Made by a program: the position numbers and the translations under genes. From contig NC_092361.1 in the NCBI RefSeq assembly GCF_030848805.1, positions 17,195,406 to 17,259,405 of the forward strand: a stretch of 64,000 nt of DNA, given 5' to 3'. The notes under the pieces are model-generated. The model was not told the origin of the DNA. It saw nothing but the letters and a program-made list of their open reading frames with translations, and did no database searches. This document shows, one piece after another, positions 33,101-45,108 of this stretch (the first letter of the stretch is position 1; the number at the start of each line of letters is the position of its first letter). This DNA is from Temnothorax longispinosus. Its lineage: Eukaryota; Arthropoda; Insecta; Hymenoptera; Formicidae.

Positions 33101-35936
33101 AAAAATTAATACCGCTCGAAAACCGAGTATTTAGAGAGAATAGGGTGATATGCTGTATGAAATATCGCAGTTCCGGTTTATCTAAAATATTTCTCGAATA
33201 GTTCTGAACATACTAAAGCATTTTCCAAAGAGTTCCCGACCCTGGCAATGTCGTATGATTGTTTAAAAAATTAATACCGCTCGAAAACCGAGTATTTAGA
33301 GAGAATAGGGTGATATGCTGTACGAAATGTCGCAGTTCCGGTTTATCTAAAATATTTCTCGAATAGTTCTGAACATACTAAAGCATTTTCCAAAGAGTTC
33401 CCGACCCTGGCAATGTCGTATGATTGTTTAAAAAATTAATACCGCTCGAAAACCGAGTATTTAGAGAGAATGGGATGATATGCTGTACGAAATGTCGCAG
33501 TTCCGGTTTATCTAAAATATTTCTCGAATAATTTTAAACATACTAAAGCATTTTCTAAAGAATTCCCAACCCTGGCAATGTCGTATGATTGTTTAAAAAA
33601 TTAATACCGTTCGAAAACCGAGTATTTAGAGAAAATAGGGTGATATGCTGTACGAAATGTCACAGTTCCGGTTTATCTAAAATATTTCTCGAATAGTTCT
33701 GAACATACTAAAGCATTTTCCAAAGAGTTCCCGACCCTGGCAATGATTGTTTTCAAGCGGTATTAATTTTTAAACAATCATACGACATTGCCAGGGTCGG
33801 GAACTTTTTAGAAAATGCTTTAGTATGTTCAGAACTATTCGAGAAATATTTTAGATAAACCGGAACTGCGACATTTCGTACAGCATATCACCCTATTCTC
33901 TCTAAATACTCGGTTTTCGAGCGGTATTAATTTTTTAAACAATCATACGACATTGCCAGGGTCGGGAACTCTTTGGAAAATGCTTTAGTATGTTCAGAAC
34001 TATTCGAGAAATATTTTAGATAAACCGGAACTGCGACATTTCGTACAGCATATCACACTATTCTCTCTAAGTACTCGGTTTTTGGGCGGTATTAATTTTT
34101 TAAACAATCGTACAACATTGCTAATGTCGAGAACTTTTTAGAAAATGCTTCAGTATGCTCAGAACTATTCGAAAAATATTTTAAATAAACCGGAACTCCG
34201 AGATTTTGGAAAATTAGCAGATAATTTTTTCAATGGACTTTTTTTGGCAAAATCAACAGAACTATTATTAAAAAGTATCAGGAACTATAGAACTCGACTG
34301 CATGCGACAAGAACTCTTTTTTATTTTTGATTTGCTAGAAAATGATCTGCTACGGGAAGTTAGCAGATCATTTTTTCGATCGACTGTTTTTTGGGTAAAA
34401 TCACCAGAACTATTACTAAAAAGTATCAGGAACTATAGAACTCGACTGCATGCGACAAGAACTGCCTTTTATTTTTGATCTGCTGGAAAATGATATGCCA
34501 ACTTCACAGACACTGGTGTCCCGGATATGGGGCACCTTAAGTCATTTCTCAAAAAATGTGTTTTAATTTTTTTCTCAAAAACTAATCAATATTTGCCAAA
34601 TACGCTAAATAAATTTTAAAACATACATAGTGCTTTAATTATTTTAAAAAATGAGATTAAAAATCTGATATTTAAAAGTACTTTTCAGAGTTTGAGTTTT
34701 TGTGGCTCATGGTGCCCCAGTCTCCCCTATATGTATAATGTATTTTAAAAATAATAGATTATGTAACAAATACAAGTATATTTTTAATAATTATTTGTTT
34801 TTTTATTAAAATAATATCTTTTTAGACATCTCCATTTGGAACTTTGCCGAACAGCTCGCAATATAAATAATTTCTTCGGAATACAAATGACTTTGCAAAT
34901 GATATCCTCTTTTGTTACCTTAAATGGAATGTTTTATTTTGAATATTACATAATATTGCACCTGAAAGAAATAGCCAAAAATAATATGGCATTCAACATA
35001 CTTCTTTCTGATACAATGTGGTTTTCCATACTTTTTGTGAAACTTATATCACTGAATCACATTTGCGAAAGCGTTAGCGCTAAGGTAAACACTTCTTCAT
35101 TAAAAAAAGTTATTTTTATAAGTTACAAAGAAGTTACATAACAAATAATATAATCCTTTAATCTTTTTTGAAGATTAATAATTGTAAATAACAATTACAT
35201 TCAAACAAATATTAATATTGCAATTACAAAAATTTCTTTCCAGTAATAAAATATAAAATTTTATATATGTATGTTACATAGTTAACTCTAAGTTATATAT
35301 ATACACACATATATATATTTAATGTTTTCACGACCTCCCGTTTTACAAAAAATATTATTATTGTAAATATAACACTATTTAAAAAAAATTATAATATTAA
35401 TTTCTGTTTTATATAAAAATGTCGATTTTTTTATTGATAACTATGCAATTATAAAAAATGTAAGGAAATACTTAATTTTATATTATTTCAGGCACAAAGA
35501 ACCAAGAACATTATTCATAAATTAACAAATCTTATTTATTTTGCTGAAGTTCGCGAAGAGGTGAGATGAGTCTTCTATATATAATCACCTCTTGATTCAA
35601 AATAATTTTCATTTAATTACAATTACAATGTAACACAGATTTACCAATTTGTTTTACAAATATCATTACGGCCATTGAAGTTTACCGGATGGGGGCTATT
35701 TTATTTTGGCTATGACTTTATTCGCAAGGTTAATCATTCATATTATCATTCATATACTTCTATACAGAAACTTAGTTTACTAAGTTGCAAAATTTCCAAT
35801 AATAATATTTCTATTTGATATTTCCCTTTAGTTCTTCGTCTGGACTCTCACCACTATTATTTTTATGGCGCAAATAAATTTTATTCCTGTATGGATCGAA
35901 ATAAAGAAAGATAATAGAACATATTACAGCAAGTAG
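30166..35936 (+). CDS. gustatory receptor G (clade I), 3-kb transposon in intron 3
   Basis: Exons: 30166-30444, 30832-31097, 31371-31532, 34826-35084, 35492-35560, 35639-35728, 35832-35936; 409 residues, all open. Starts MIDSIEKALSPIS. Exon 1 has ILRYPLNHQSRYRL, with a two-residue change against E (NQPRY). Exon 2 has LDLVDDTLEELGIPKEYRKM. Exon 3 (HIGDRLDKI) is one codon longer than usual. Exon 4 has RTARNINNFFGIQMTLQ and NHICESVSAK. Exon 6 contains the unusual GWGLFYFGY (paralogs GLGLFYFGY). The last exon has WTLTTIIFMAQI and the longest tail of clade I here. Intron 3 is 3.3 kb because of an inserted element; splice sites are intact, so expression may survive. Confidence 0.85.
32359..34514. 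mobile_element. foldback element with tandem-repeat arms
   Basis: Starts GTGTCTGTGAAGTTGGCATA and ends with the complement. The two outer arm sections (32359-32790 and 34090-34514) are near-identical inverted copies; a 61-codon frame occurs unchanged on the minus strand (32541-32726) and plus strand (34145-34330), and is not a gene. The arms continue as a 165-bp tandem repeat, about six units on the left and two on the right, inverting at about 33745. This long, repetitive, unequal-arm structure is that of foldback/Galileo-type elements. No transposase. Confidence 0.8.
32656..33745. repeat. 165-bp tandem repeat array
   Basis: The word TGCTGTACGAAATGTCGCAG (or a close variant) recurs at 32821, 32986, 33151, 33316, 33481 and 33646, a constant period of 165 bp. 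The units differ at only a few positions. It forms the inner part of the left foldback arm. Confidence 0.92.
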
Positions 35937-36664
35937 TAAGACTCATATATGCAATTATGAAATTTTTCATTTCTTTTCTAATTTATTATTCAATATTTTT
36001 ATTTAATATTATAATTTTTTAAAGTTATATAAAGTGTAAATAATTACAAATAATTTATTATTTTTTATGTATCATGATTAATGCCTCGTATACATATTAT
36101 ACATTTATCACATTAATTTATATTATATATGAATTGTATGCATCTATTTCTATTAAACAAGAACTCTTTTAGCATTTGTAAATCATAACCTTATTGATGA
36201 AACCGTAGTGTATAAGGCACCTATACCTCCTCACCCGAGGAACTTGAAAAAAAACCCCTTATTAAGTAATATCTATATGAAATAAGAATTTCTTTTATTT
36301 GAAATATTAATGCATATTGATCATGGAGTTATGTACGTTAACAAATTGATTTGTTATTTATTCTAAATTTATGGCCACTTTATCTCTTATATAATTTTAG
36401 TAAAAATTTTAATACAAAGTTAATCATCTTAATTGAGGAATGTTTGCAAGTAAGAAACATTTTATCATTATTAGCATTAATGGTCAAGAGACATAGATCA
36501 ACTACATACTACATTATTGTGTACATATAGGGGAAAGTTAACTAATGTATAACGCTAATGCATTGATCTATTTATTATTCTATCGCCTTGTTAACGAATT
36601 ATGTATCGGCTCGAAACAGTCAAACAGATGTCAGTTTACGGTAGAAACTACGATTGTGGTGAAT
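35937..36664. other. G-H spacer
   Basis: AT-rich and homologous to the E-F spacer. No gene. The sequence around 36500 (CATAGATCAACTACATAC) is the weakened counterpart of the GATC motif upstream of F. Confidence 0.5.
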
Positions 36665-38335
36665 ATGGTGACTACTATAAAAGAAGCTCTATATCCTCTG
36701 TTCTTGATCTTTCACATTCTCGGTTTAGGCATTCATACTCTGAAGAAACCTTATTTAAATATTTTTTATAATGTGACATTGTGGATCGTTTACAGTTATC
36801 TTTGGTATTATGTAGTGATAGGATTTAAAATAGAAAAATGGTTTATATCAGGTTTAAATTTAATTATTCTTCAAATGAACTTTCTTGTCAGCATTATATC
36901 TATTATTATGAGTTCATATCAACACAAGGTATATATATATATTCAACTTATTGTTATATCAATTTATAAAAGGCTCTCTATTAATCTATTATAAATTTTT
37001 ATAACAAAAATACAATTATTTAAAATTTTTTACATAAATATAATTTACAACAAATATAGATTGTATTTTTATCTAATATTGTCTAGAGAATGCGGATGTT
37101 TATAAAAAGACTTGATACTATAGACAATACGTTGGGAGAGTTAGGCACTCCTAAAATATATCGGAAACTGCATATATGTGTAAAAGGAGTATTAATTGGA
37201 TGGCTAATGTGTAGCCAAACAGCCAATATAATTGATATGATATGGTGGTGTTATACAGTGGAGAATCAGTGGTGCATGGTTATACCTTATATTGTAAACC
37301 ATTATCAACACGTCAACATGCTTGTGGATCTAGCATTTATAATTTTTCTGTGGTGTGTACATTATTTCTATTAATATTATATAGTATGTTTCCTAATTAA
37401 TGTATGTACACATATACTTAATGTTTTAACTATCTTTTATTTTGTAAAAAAAATATTATTATTATAAAAAATATAACACTATTTAGAAAAAGTAATATTT
37501 TAAAATTATAATTTTATATTAAATATAATCCATATAATTTATATAATTTAAAAACTAAAATAGTATATAATACAGTAGATACTTTACAACTTTAAATAGA
37601 ATGAGATACCCAAGAAATTTATATGCTTTTGAAATTATCTGGAACTCGTTATTCATAAATTTTGGAATTGTACAATTTTTCCTTTGCAGGTATATTGGCA
37701 CTAAATTTGACAAATTAAATGAACATATGAGATGTTTGTTGTTGGAAGAAAAACATAATGTAAAATATATATGGAGAAAAGTTGCACCGCTCACTCGTCG
37801 ACGTATCATGTGCATTAAGAATTTCAAACTTGTGTTGTGGACCACAATGTAAATCAGTACACAAACATACTTCGACATATCATTAATTTTAGCCTGATTT
37901 AGCATTGTGTGAAAATGATGTATTTTTGGTAGAACTTGGGGATTTATTTAGATAATATAATTTATATAGTTTAAAAAATGATTTTTCTCAATTCACCACT
38001 TTTTTGAGTTCTTGTTAACAATTTATATGTTTTCATAGGCATCTCCATTTGGAATTGTGTCAGCTTGCTCGTGAATTAAATGAAATGTTTGAAATACAAA
38101 CGACTATGGAAATGGTAACTTATTTGATATGTTTAACAATACTACTGTATTATATTTGGGTACAGATAATAAGAGAAGATAAGTTTATGTTGTCCCCACT
38201 GAATTGGATTGACATCAGTTTCTGGATGTTTCTATATATGTCCAGGCTCTTTTGCTTAAATTATGTTTGTGAGAGTGTCAGCGCTAAGGTAAATCCGTAC
38301 ATAATCGAATAGAATATGTATATGTATATATATAT

Positions 38336-38392
<57 letters not shown>

Positions 38393-39072
38393 TCTGTCTT
38401 AGTATAATAATCTAATAATCAAATTAGAATCAAAGCCATTTAATAGCCTAATAGTCTAATTTATTTATTGCAAATTATCTGTCTTAGTCTAATAAAATCA
38501 ATACAATAATTCATCAACTAACAGATCCTCTTCGGTATACTGACATTCGTGACGAGGTAACATAAGTTTCAATAATAATAGGCAACTGAAATAAATTATT
38601 TAAACTAAATTAATAATCATTCTGTGCAGATTTATCAGTTTGCATTACAAATAATACATCATCCATTGAAGTTCACTGGATTAGGTCTCTTCCATTTTGG
38701 CAATGGCTTTTTAAGAAAAGTTCGTTTCCATATCTATTTTATTAAATCTTATGTACTTTTTTTTCTTATGTACTAAATTATAAAATATATGTCAATGAAT
38801 TTTATTATTACATCTTAGAATACATTTTTATTACTAGTTATATTTTGTGATAAATATGTTAAATCAACATCCCAAAAGCTGAAAATATTGTCTTTATTTA
38901 TTTTTTATCGAAACTTGTATTCCCATTAAAATTTAATTAACACGACTTCTTTCAGTCTTTTATAACAATTATGACGTACGTAATCATCATAATCCAGTTT
39001 AACGTACCTAAAACACCTGTAATCTATCAAGAAGAAATGATCAAATTGATATCCCGAAAGAATATAACATAA
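36665..39072 (+). CDS. gustatory receptor H (clade II)
   Basis: Exons: 36665-36928, 37087-37352, 37690-37848, 38039-38288, 38488-38556, 38630-38719, 38956-39072; 404 residues, no lesion. Starts MVTTIKEALYPL, with open frame and alternative Met codons upstream as in F. Exon 2 reads DTIDNTLGELGTPKIY, departing from the usual AAVDDTLEELG. Exon 3 starts YIGTKFDKL. Exon 4 has LARELNEMFEIQTTMEM and NYVCESVSAK. The last exon has TYVIIIIQF, a full match to TYxxxxxQF, and a 24-residue charged tail. Closest relative is F; the two share intron-2 donor GTGTGT and flanks. An (AT)n run lies in intron 4. Confidence 0.87.
38314..38389. repeat. (AT)n microsatellite in intron 4 of H
   Basis: AT dinucleotide run interrupted once by AGGT. 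Confidence 0.95.
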
Positions 39073-39690
39073 TGCCCTAAGATTGAGCACACAAGAATTG
39101 TTTCTTGCAAGTAAAAATATATTTTACTATTCTGTTGATACCTTGCAAATTTTATGTAAATAGCAATGTTGTATTATTATTGGAGTACGTAAATTTCTCA
39201 AGTCTTATTATTTGTTAATTTTATAATTTTAGATATATTGTTTCTTTGACAACAATATAAAAACAAAATAATGGCTTTATAGTTAAATTAAACAATAATG
39301 CACATGAAAATAATTGCAAATTGTTTACTTCTCAGCATTATCCATCTTAGAAATCTTACAGTAAAATACATATTGTAAATCCAATAAATCTTCGCACTTT
39401 AATACATTCATATTTCATTCAAATTTTAATAAAATTTAATATTCATCAAAAGAATATTACAAGTAGAAAGCAACAAATCTTTATATTTTCGTAAATTTGA
39501 AAAGTATTCCTCTTTTCTGTTTCTTTTCTTTTAATACTATTGTATTATTATACTATTATAAGAAAAACTGTTATTAAAGGACTGCATGCAATTATTTTTA
39601 TTATTATCGTTGTTTCTTTCATGATTTACCAATATATATGTATACGCAATTATATGCAGGTTTATATTATATGTAATATTGCATAAGAAC
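39073..39690. other. 3' flank of H
   Basis: Homologous to the flank of F (29030-29560) and weakly to that of I (43400-43900). No gene. Confidence 0.5.
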
Positions 39691-39699
39691 AATCAACAT

Positions 39700-40060
39700 T
39701 CTTATAAATATCGGTTTATTTATCACATCGAGCAAATGAATTTGAATAAATAGTGTAATCTTACAATAATGATAATTACGGCAACATCTTTATAACTTGA
39801 AATAATATAAATTTTTATATTTTACATTCATTATAAGTGTAATATATCACTTTATTATAATTTTAATATTTTATATATCAAAATTTAGTATAACTTTATA
39901 GAAGTTCAATACAACTCTTTTAAAAAATTATAAATGTTTGTTTCTTCCATCTACCTTTTCCCTTCTTACTATATTATTGCATAGATCTAATGTTACGATT
40001 AAAACGTGACACTATTATTCGTGTTTAGTTCATTATCACAGTTGTGTATTAGCTAATCAA
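39700..40060 (+). pseudogene. decayed 5' region of a clade III receptor
   Basis: GCAAATGAATTTGAATAAAT and ACAATAATGATAATTACG at 39732-39780 match the 5' region just before the start of D (AACAAGTTTGAACATACAGT) and the fossil at 44.3 kb. The following AT-rich stretch to about 40050 also resembles 44400-44760. No exon follows. Read as the leader of a lost clade III gene; alignment is by eye. Confidence 0.4.
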
Positions 40061-40390
40061 ATAAATACTATACATTATTACAACATGACAATTTATATTC
40101 CAAATATAAGCACATTACAAATAAAAAGTATTATTAAGTCTAATTAACAATTTTAGTTTAAGTTTTTTATATACATATATTAAAATCTTTATATACATAC
40201 AGTAATTTAATTCAATGTTTAGAAAATTAATTGCTAAAATTTTTTAATTTTGTCCGTTTTATAATTGACTTTCATATAACAGACTAAATGGTAACAATTT
40301 AAATTGTAATCTTTTAAAGAGACAAGTTTAAAACACATTAAAATTAAATAATCATATTTCTTTTACGTTAATAACACAATTTATTTGCGT

Positions 40391-40470
40391 TCTATTTCAC
40401 TTTTTTTAGATTTCGGAATAATCAGATATTCTTTAGGGCATAGATAACTTTGATACGCCGTAACGTCATG
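40391..40470 (+). pseudogene. relic of clade I receptor exon 1
   Basis: TTTTTTTAGATTTCGGAATA, then ATCAGATATTCTTTAGG, aligns with exon 1 of E (TTTTTTAGGTTTCGGAATTC, TTAGATATCC), encoding the FGxxRY segment. The frame soon meets stops and nothing before or after is preserved. It lies where a clade I gene would be expected ahead of clade II gene I. Confidence 0.55.
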
Positions 40471-41077
40471 AAGAACAAATCGTATAAACCTCATCTTTTT
40501 TTAAATTTGTATTGAAACTCCATGTTTTATGATAGTTATCAAGACATTATTAAAAAAAAATTCATTCCGCCATAAAGTGCGTCAAATTATGCAATATCTA
40601 TAGATACATAACTTACTCTTGAAAAGTATACGGACGGCAGAAGGAAAAAAGATAAATTCAAAATCTATCAAATGCTCTTTAAACTACAGACTTCATTCTT
40701 TAGAATAAAAAAAGAGCTTTCAATTTCGACAATTTTTTGTGGAATTATGCTTATTGGAGTTATATGTGAAATTTTGATATAAATTTACTGTGTTGTGATA
40801 ATTTTGTTGACCAGTGTATTTTAATTGAGCAATGTCCATAAGCTAAAAACTATTTGTTTATTATTCGCATTAAAAGTATTAGGGTCAAGATCAATTATGT
40901 CATTAGGTACGTTTATGGATTCAAATAATATACAGCGCTAATGTATTGATCTATAAATTCTTCAGTCATCTTGATAAGCTATGTCGGCTTGATAGTTATG
41001 TCGGCTAAATAAAGTTCAACAGATATACAATTTCATACAATTTCAGTTTACAATAGAAACTACGATAATCAAGAGGT
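40471..41077. other. spacer upstream of gene I
   Basis: No gene. AAGATCAATTATGTCATTAG at 40887-40906 parallels the motif before A and F. Confidence 0.45.
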
Positions 41078-43346
41078 ATGGTGACTACCATAGAACAAGC
41101 TTTACGTCCTTTGTTCCTGATCTGTCATATTCTCGGTTTGGGTGTTCACATTTCAGGGAAACTTTATTTAAGTATATTCTATAGTGTGATATTGTGGAGC
41201 GCTTACAGTTACCTTTCTTATTATGTGATGATCGAATTTAAAGTGGAAAAAATCTTACTATCAACTTCTATTGTAATTAATGATGGATTTAACTATTTGA
41301 TCGTTATTATATCTATTATTATGAGTTCATATCAACATAAGGTACATATGCTTATATATTCAATGCTTACGTACTAATCTGTAAAAGCCGGTTAATCTAT
41401 TATAATTCTTTATAAACAAAAGTATATAAACATCTAAATAATTTTTACATAAATACGATTTACATTAAACAGATTGTATTTTTTCCTAATATATTGTCCA
41501 GAAATTTCAGATGTTCATAAAAAAACTTGCTGCTGTAGATGATACGTTGGAAGAATTAGGCAATCCTAAAATATATCAAAAGTTGCATGTGTGTATAAAA
41601 AGGGTATTAATTGGATGGTTAGTGTGTACCCAACTCATCAATATAAATGATATGATATGGTGGTTTCACACAATGAAGAGTTATTGGTGCATGATCATAC
41701 CTCATATCACGAATAATTTTCGCCACACCAACGTGTTTGTGGATTTAATATTTACAATTTATCTATGGTTTGTATATTATTTAAAATATTTAACTATATT
41801 GTATACTTTTACTTATTAAATTATATATGTATAATTAGTTTAAATTAAAACATATTTTAAAAATAAGTTGTTGGTGCAAAGCATATGATATTTTTTAGAG
41901 ATATAATTTTTCTTAATAAAGATAGTTTAGTGATAAATGTAATCTACATATAATTTAGAAAATAAAATAGTGTTCTATATAGTATTCTTACAAATATAAT
42001 ATTGTAATATAATATAAATAGCAAAATATATGCTTTTGAAGCTACTTAATTGTAGCGTATTCTTCATAAATTTTGGAATTGTACAATTTTTCTTTTGTAG
42101 GTACATTGGCACCAGATTTGATAAATTAAATGAACACGTGAGATGTTTGCTATTGAATGAGAAATATAGTGTAAGATGTACATGGAGAAAGGCAGTGCGA
42201 CCCACTCATCGATATATCATGTGTATTAATAATTACAAGTCTGTGTTGTGGACGACAATGTAAATCAATACACAAACGTACCTGGATAGATTACTGATTT
42301 TCGTCTGATCTAGCATTACCTGAAAATGTTGCATTTAGGATTTGGCAGAAATTTGAGATTTATTTAGATAAAATAATTCACTTAAATTAAAAAAATAGTT
42401 TTTTTCAATTTAATATTTTTCTATGCTCTTATCAATAATTTATATGTTTCGATAGGCATCTTCATTTGGAATTGTGTCAACTTGCTCGAAAATTAAACGC
42501 AATGTTTGAAATACAGATGACTATGGAAATGGTAGCTTATTTGATATTTTTGATAAGATTATTTCGTTATATTTTCATACATATAACAACAGATAAATTC
42601 ATATCGTCATTATCATCATATCTGGATTGGATTGATATTTATATTTGGGTGTTTTTATACGTGGCCAGGGTTTTCTGCTTAAATTATGTTTGCGAGAGTG
42701 TTAGCGCGAAGGTAAATCCATACATAATTTATAGTGTAAATATATGTATAAAAGTATACACATATTCTTATTTATGGCAAATTATCTATTTTAGTCTAAC
42801 GAAATGAATACAATAATTCATCGATTAACAGATTCTCTTCAATATGCCGATATTCGCGACGAGGTAAAGTAACTTTCTCTCCCAATAATAAGAGGCAATT
42901 GAAATAAATTGTTAAAACTAAAATAACAATCATTCTGTGCAGATTTACCAGTTTACACTACAAATAATACACCATCCATTGACATTCTCTGGACTAGGTC
43001 TCTTCCAATTTGGCAATAGCTGTTTGCGAAAAGTTTGTTTCTGTATTATCTTCATTAAATCTCTCATTTGTTGCATATGTTACACTTAATGATAAAACAT
43101 ACGTTAGCAAATTTTACTATCACCGCTAAGATAAAGTTTTGTTAGTATTTTTTGACGTACTGGAAGTATAAATCGGCATACGAAGAATCAATCTAGAATA
43201 TTATCTTTATTTATCTTTTATTGAAAGTAATGTCCGCATTGAAGATTAATCAACACAACTTCTTTCAGTTCTTCATGACAATTTTGACGTTTATGATTAT
43301 CGTAATCCAAATGCCTGGTGCGTCTAAGACATATATGGGCTTTTAA
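41078..43346 (+). CDS. gustatory receptor I (clade II)
   Basis: Exons: 41078-41341, 41502-41767, 42101-42259, 42456-42711, 42795-42863, 42943-43032, 43269-43346; 393 residues, all open. The ATG of MVTTIEQALRPLF is the only Met before the receptor sequence, so this gene anchors the start choice for A, F and H. Exon 2 has AAVDDTLEELGNPKIY. Exon 3 starts YIGTRFDKL. Exon 4 is two codons longer than in F and H (extra Ser/Tyr near LSSYLDW) and contains LNAMFEIQMTMEM and NYVCESVSAK. Exon 6 has GLGLFQFGN, with Gln for the usual Tyr. The last exon has TFMIIVIQM. Confidence 0.87.
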
Positions 43347-44119
43347 GAATATGACCAAATAAATAATATCCCCTAAATCCCCTAAAGAGATATTAATTAG
43401 TACAATACAACACGCAAAAATTATTATTTATAAGTCAAAAATATATTTTCAAAAAACTGTGTATTCTGTCAATATCTTACGAATAGTGTGTAAATTGCAA
43501 TGTTATTATCACTGCGCAAATTTTACAAGTCTTACTGCGTGCTAAATGGCTAATTCAAAATATGTTATTTCTTTGGCAATGGTAACATTAAAATAGAATT
43601 AAGACTTTAAAATGTTAAAATTAAACAATAACATGTGAACATAATTGCAAATTATTCACTTCTCAAAAGTACTCATTGAAAGAATCCTACCGTAAAATCC
43701 TTAACGAATTCTCGCGTTTTAGTAAATTTTATATTCATATTAATAAAATATTGCGCTGTTCATCAGAAATGTATTGCAAGTAGATAACAATAAAATATAT
43801 GTCTATACTCTTATTAATCTTAAAAATATTTCACTTTTCCTGTTTCTTCTCTTTCCATGTAATTTCATTATCGTATTATATTACAAATAAAATTGATATT
43901 AAAAGTTACTAGATTTTGTAACATATATTAAATTAATATTTGAAAACTGTTATTTTTATTATTAGCATTATTTTTCATAATTCATCAATATATGTATCTA
44001 TCTATATGTATATATAATTTAAGCAAATTTAATATATGTGTACATAATATTGGACACAATTAAAATAGATTGAATTTAATTAAAATATAGTTCTCATAAA
44101 TATTAATTTACGTAATTCC
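43347..44119. other. 3' flank of I
   Basis: AT-rich and related to the flanks of F and H. No gene seen. Confidence 0.45.
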
Positions 44120-44420
44120 TTTTAATATGCGTAAATGCTAGAAGAAACATATGTTATGATTAAGGGCCACTTCGACCAAGCTCCGATTAACTTAATCGTT
44201 GATTAGTCCATTGGAAATGATCAATCGGATTTATTCATGAAGCAAATTGACAAATGTGATTGGTTATTTCCAATGGACTAATCAACGATTAAGTTAATCG
44301 GAGCTTGGTTGAAGTGGCCCTAAGATCTACAGCTGCAACTCGACACAATTACAATGCAGCAGACAAATGAATTTAAATACACAATTAGTATAAACTTGCA
44401 ATAATAATAATTATAACTAG
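44120..44420 (+). pseudogene. orphan clade III 5' region split by a MITE
   Basis: AATATGCGTAAATGC followed by GAAACATATGTTATGATTA (44126-44163) matches the clade III upstream block. After the MITE, CTGCAACTCGACACAATTAC and CAAATGAATTTAAATACAC (44330-44390) match the D sequence between 15289 and 15345. No receptor exon follows before gene J's own upstream block, so a clade III gene body is missing here. Confidence 0.55.
44164..44320. mobile_element. 157-bp MITE, TAA-flanked
   Basis: Inverted repeats of about 55 bp start GGGCCACTTCGACCAAGCTC and end GAGCTTGGTTGAAGTGGCCC. TAA occurs at 44161-44163 and 44321-44323. A TAA duplication fits PIF/Harbinger-type (TWA) elements. Confidence 0.8.
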
Positions 44421-44960
44421 ATTTTATAACTTAACGTACCAAATATAAATTTTGCATTTTAATTTTAATATAAACATGATATACATTTAATATAAATTTG
44501 ATATATTTCATATATTCAAATTTATATTTGTTATATTTCATATAATATACCATAGAATATATTTCATATATTCAAATATGATATAACTTTGTATTGTAGA
44601 AATTTAATATAATTTTTTTTTTAAGTTTAAAAATGATCTTGTTTTTTTCATCTCTCTCCTCTCTTCTTGCTATTATATTATTACATTGTGATAGATTTAG
44701 TGTTATGCAATTAAAACATATTACTTGTGTTATTATCATCAGACTTGTTACCTGTTAATCATCATAATATACATATACCATAAAGTATGTCGGCACGTAG
44801 AAAAAATTGCATTATATAAACTAACTTTAGCAAGAAAAATATCAAATAAATTTGCATCATACACTATAAACAAGTCATACGTAAATTAAATATAGCATTT
44901 GAGTTATTAGGTACTTACATGCAAGATTCAGTAATGACTCATTTCTTTTGTATTTGAAAA
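44421..44960. other. spacer before gene J
   Basis: AT-rich, no gene. Partly similar to 39800-40060. Confidence 0.4.
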
Positions 44961-45020
44961 TAGATCGATTATTTTAATATGGGTAAGTGCCAAATAAAAT
45001 ATATATTACAATTACGAAGA
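44961..45020 (+). promoter_or_regulatory. clade III upstream conserved block (gene J)
   Basis: TAGATCGATTATTTTAATAT then GGGTAAGTGC at 44981-44990 and ATTACGAAG; ends about 90 bp before the start codon. Confidence 0.4.
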
Positions 45021-45108
45021 TCCGCTGTCGCGCTGGAACTTGGCACTTGGCATTCCTGTTAAATGAGCTTAAACAAGCAGTTAGTGTAAACTTTTAATAG
45101 TGATAATC

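Larger units (their letters stand above)
31661..34727. mobile_element. 3.07-kb TA-flanked element, GGGAGACTGGGGC family
   Basis: Ends AGGGAGACTGGGGCACCATG and CATGGTGCCCCAGTCTCCCC are inverted repeats extending into GAGCCA/TGGCTC. TA lies at 31659-31660 and 34728-34729. Terminal sequence relates it to the element at 19562-21087. Gene E's intron 3 has the uninterrupted site (near 22850). The outer parts repeat CACCATGGGTC-like words. The core is a separate foldback (32359-34514). Confidence 0.8.

Noticed and set aside
32541..34330. Identical 61-codon frames on opposite strands
   Set aside because: They are the two arms of the foldback repeat, not genes. Identity reflects the inverted repeat.
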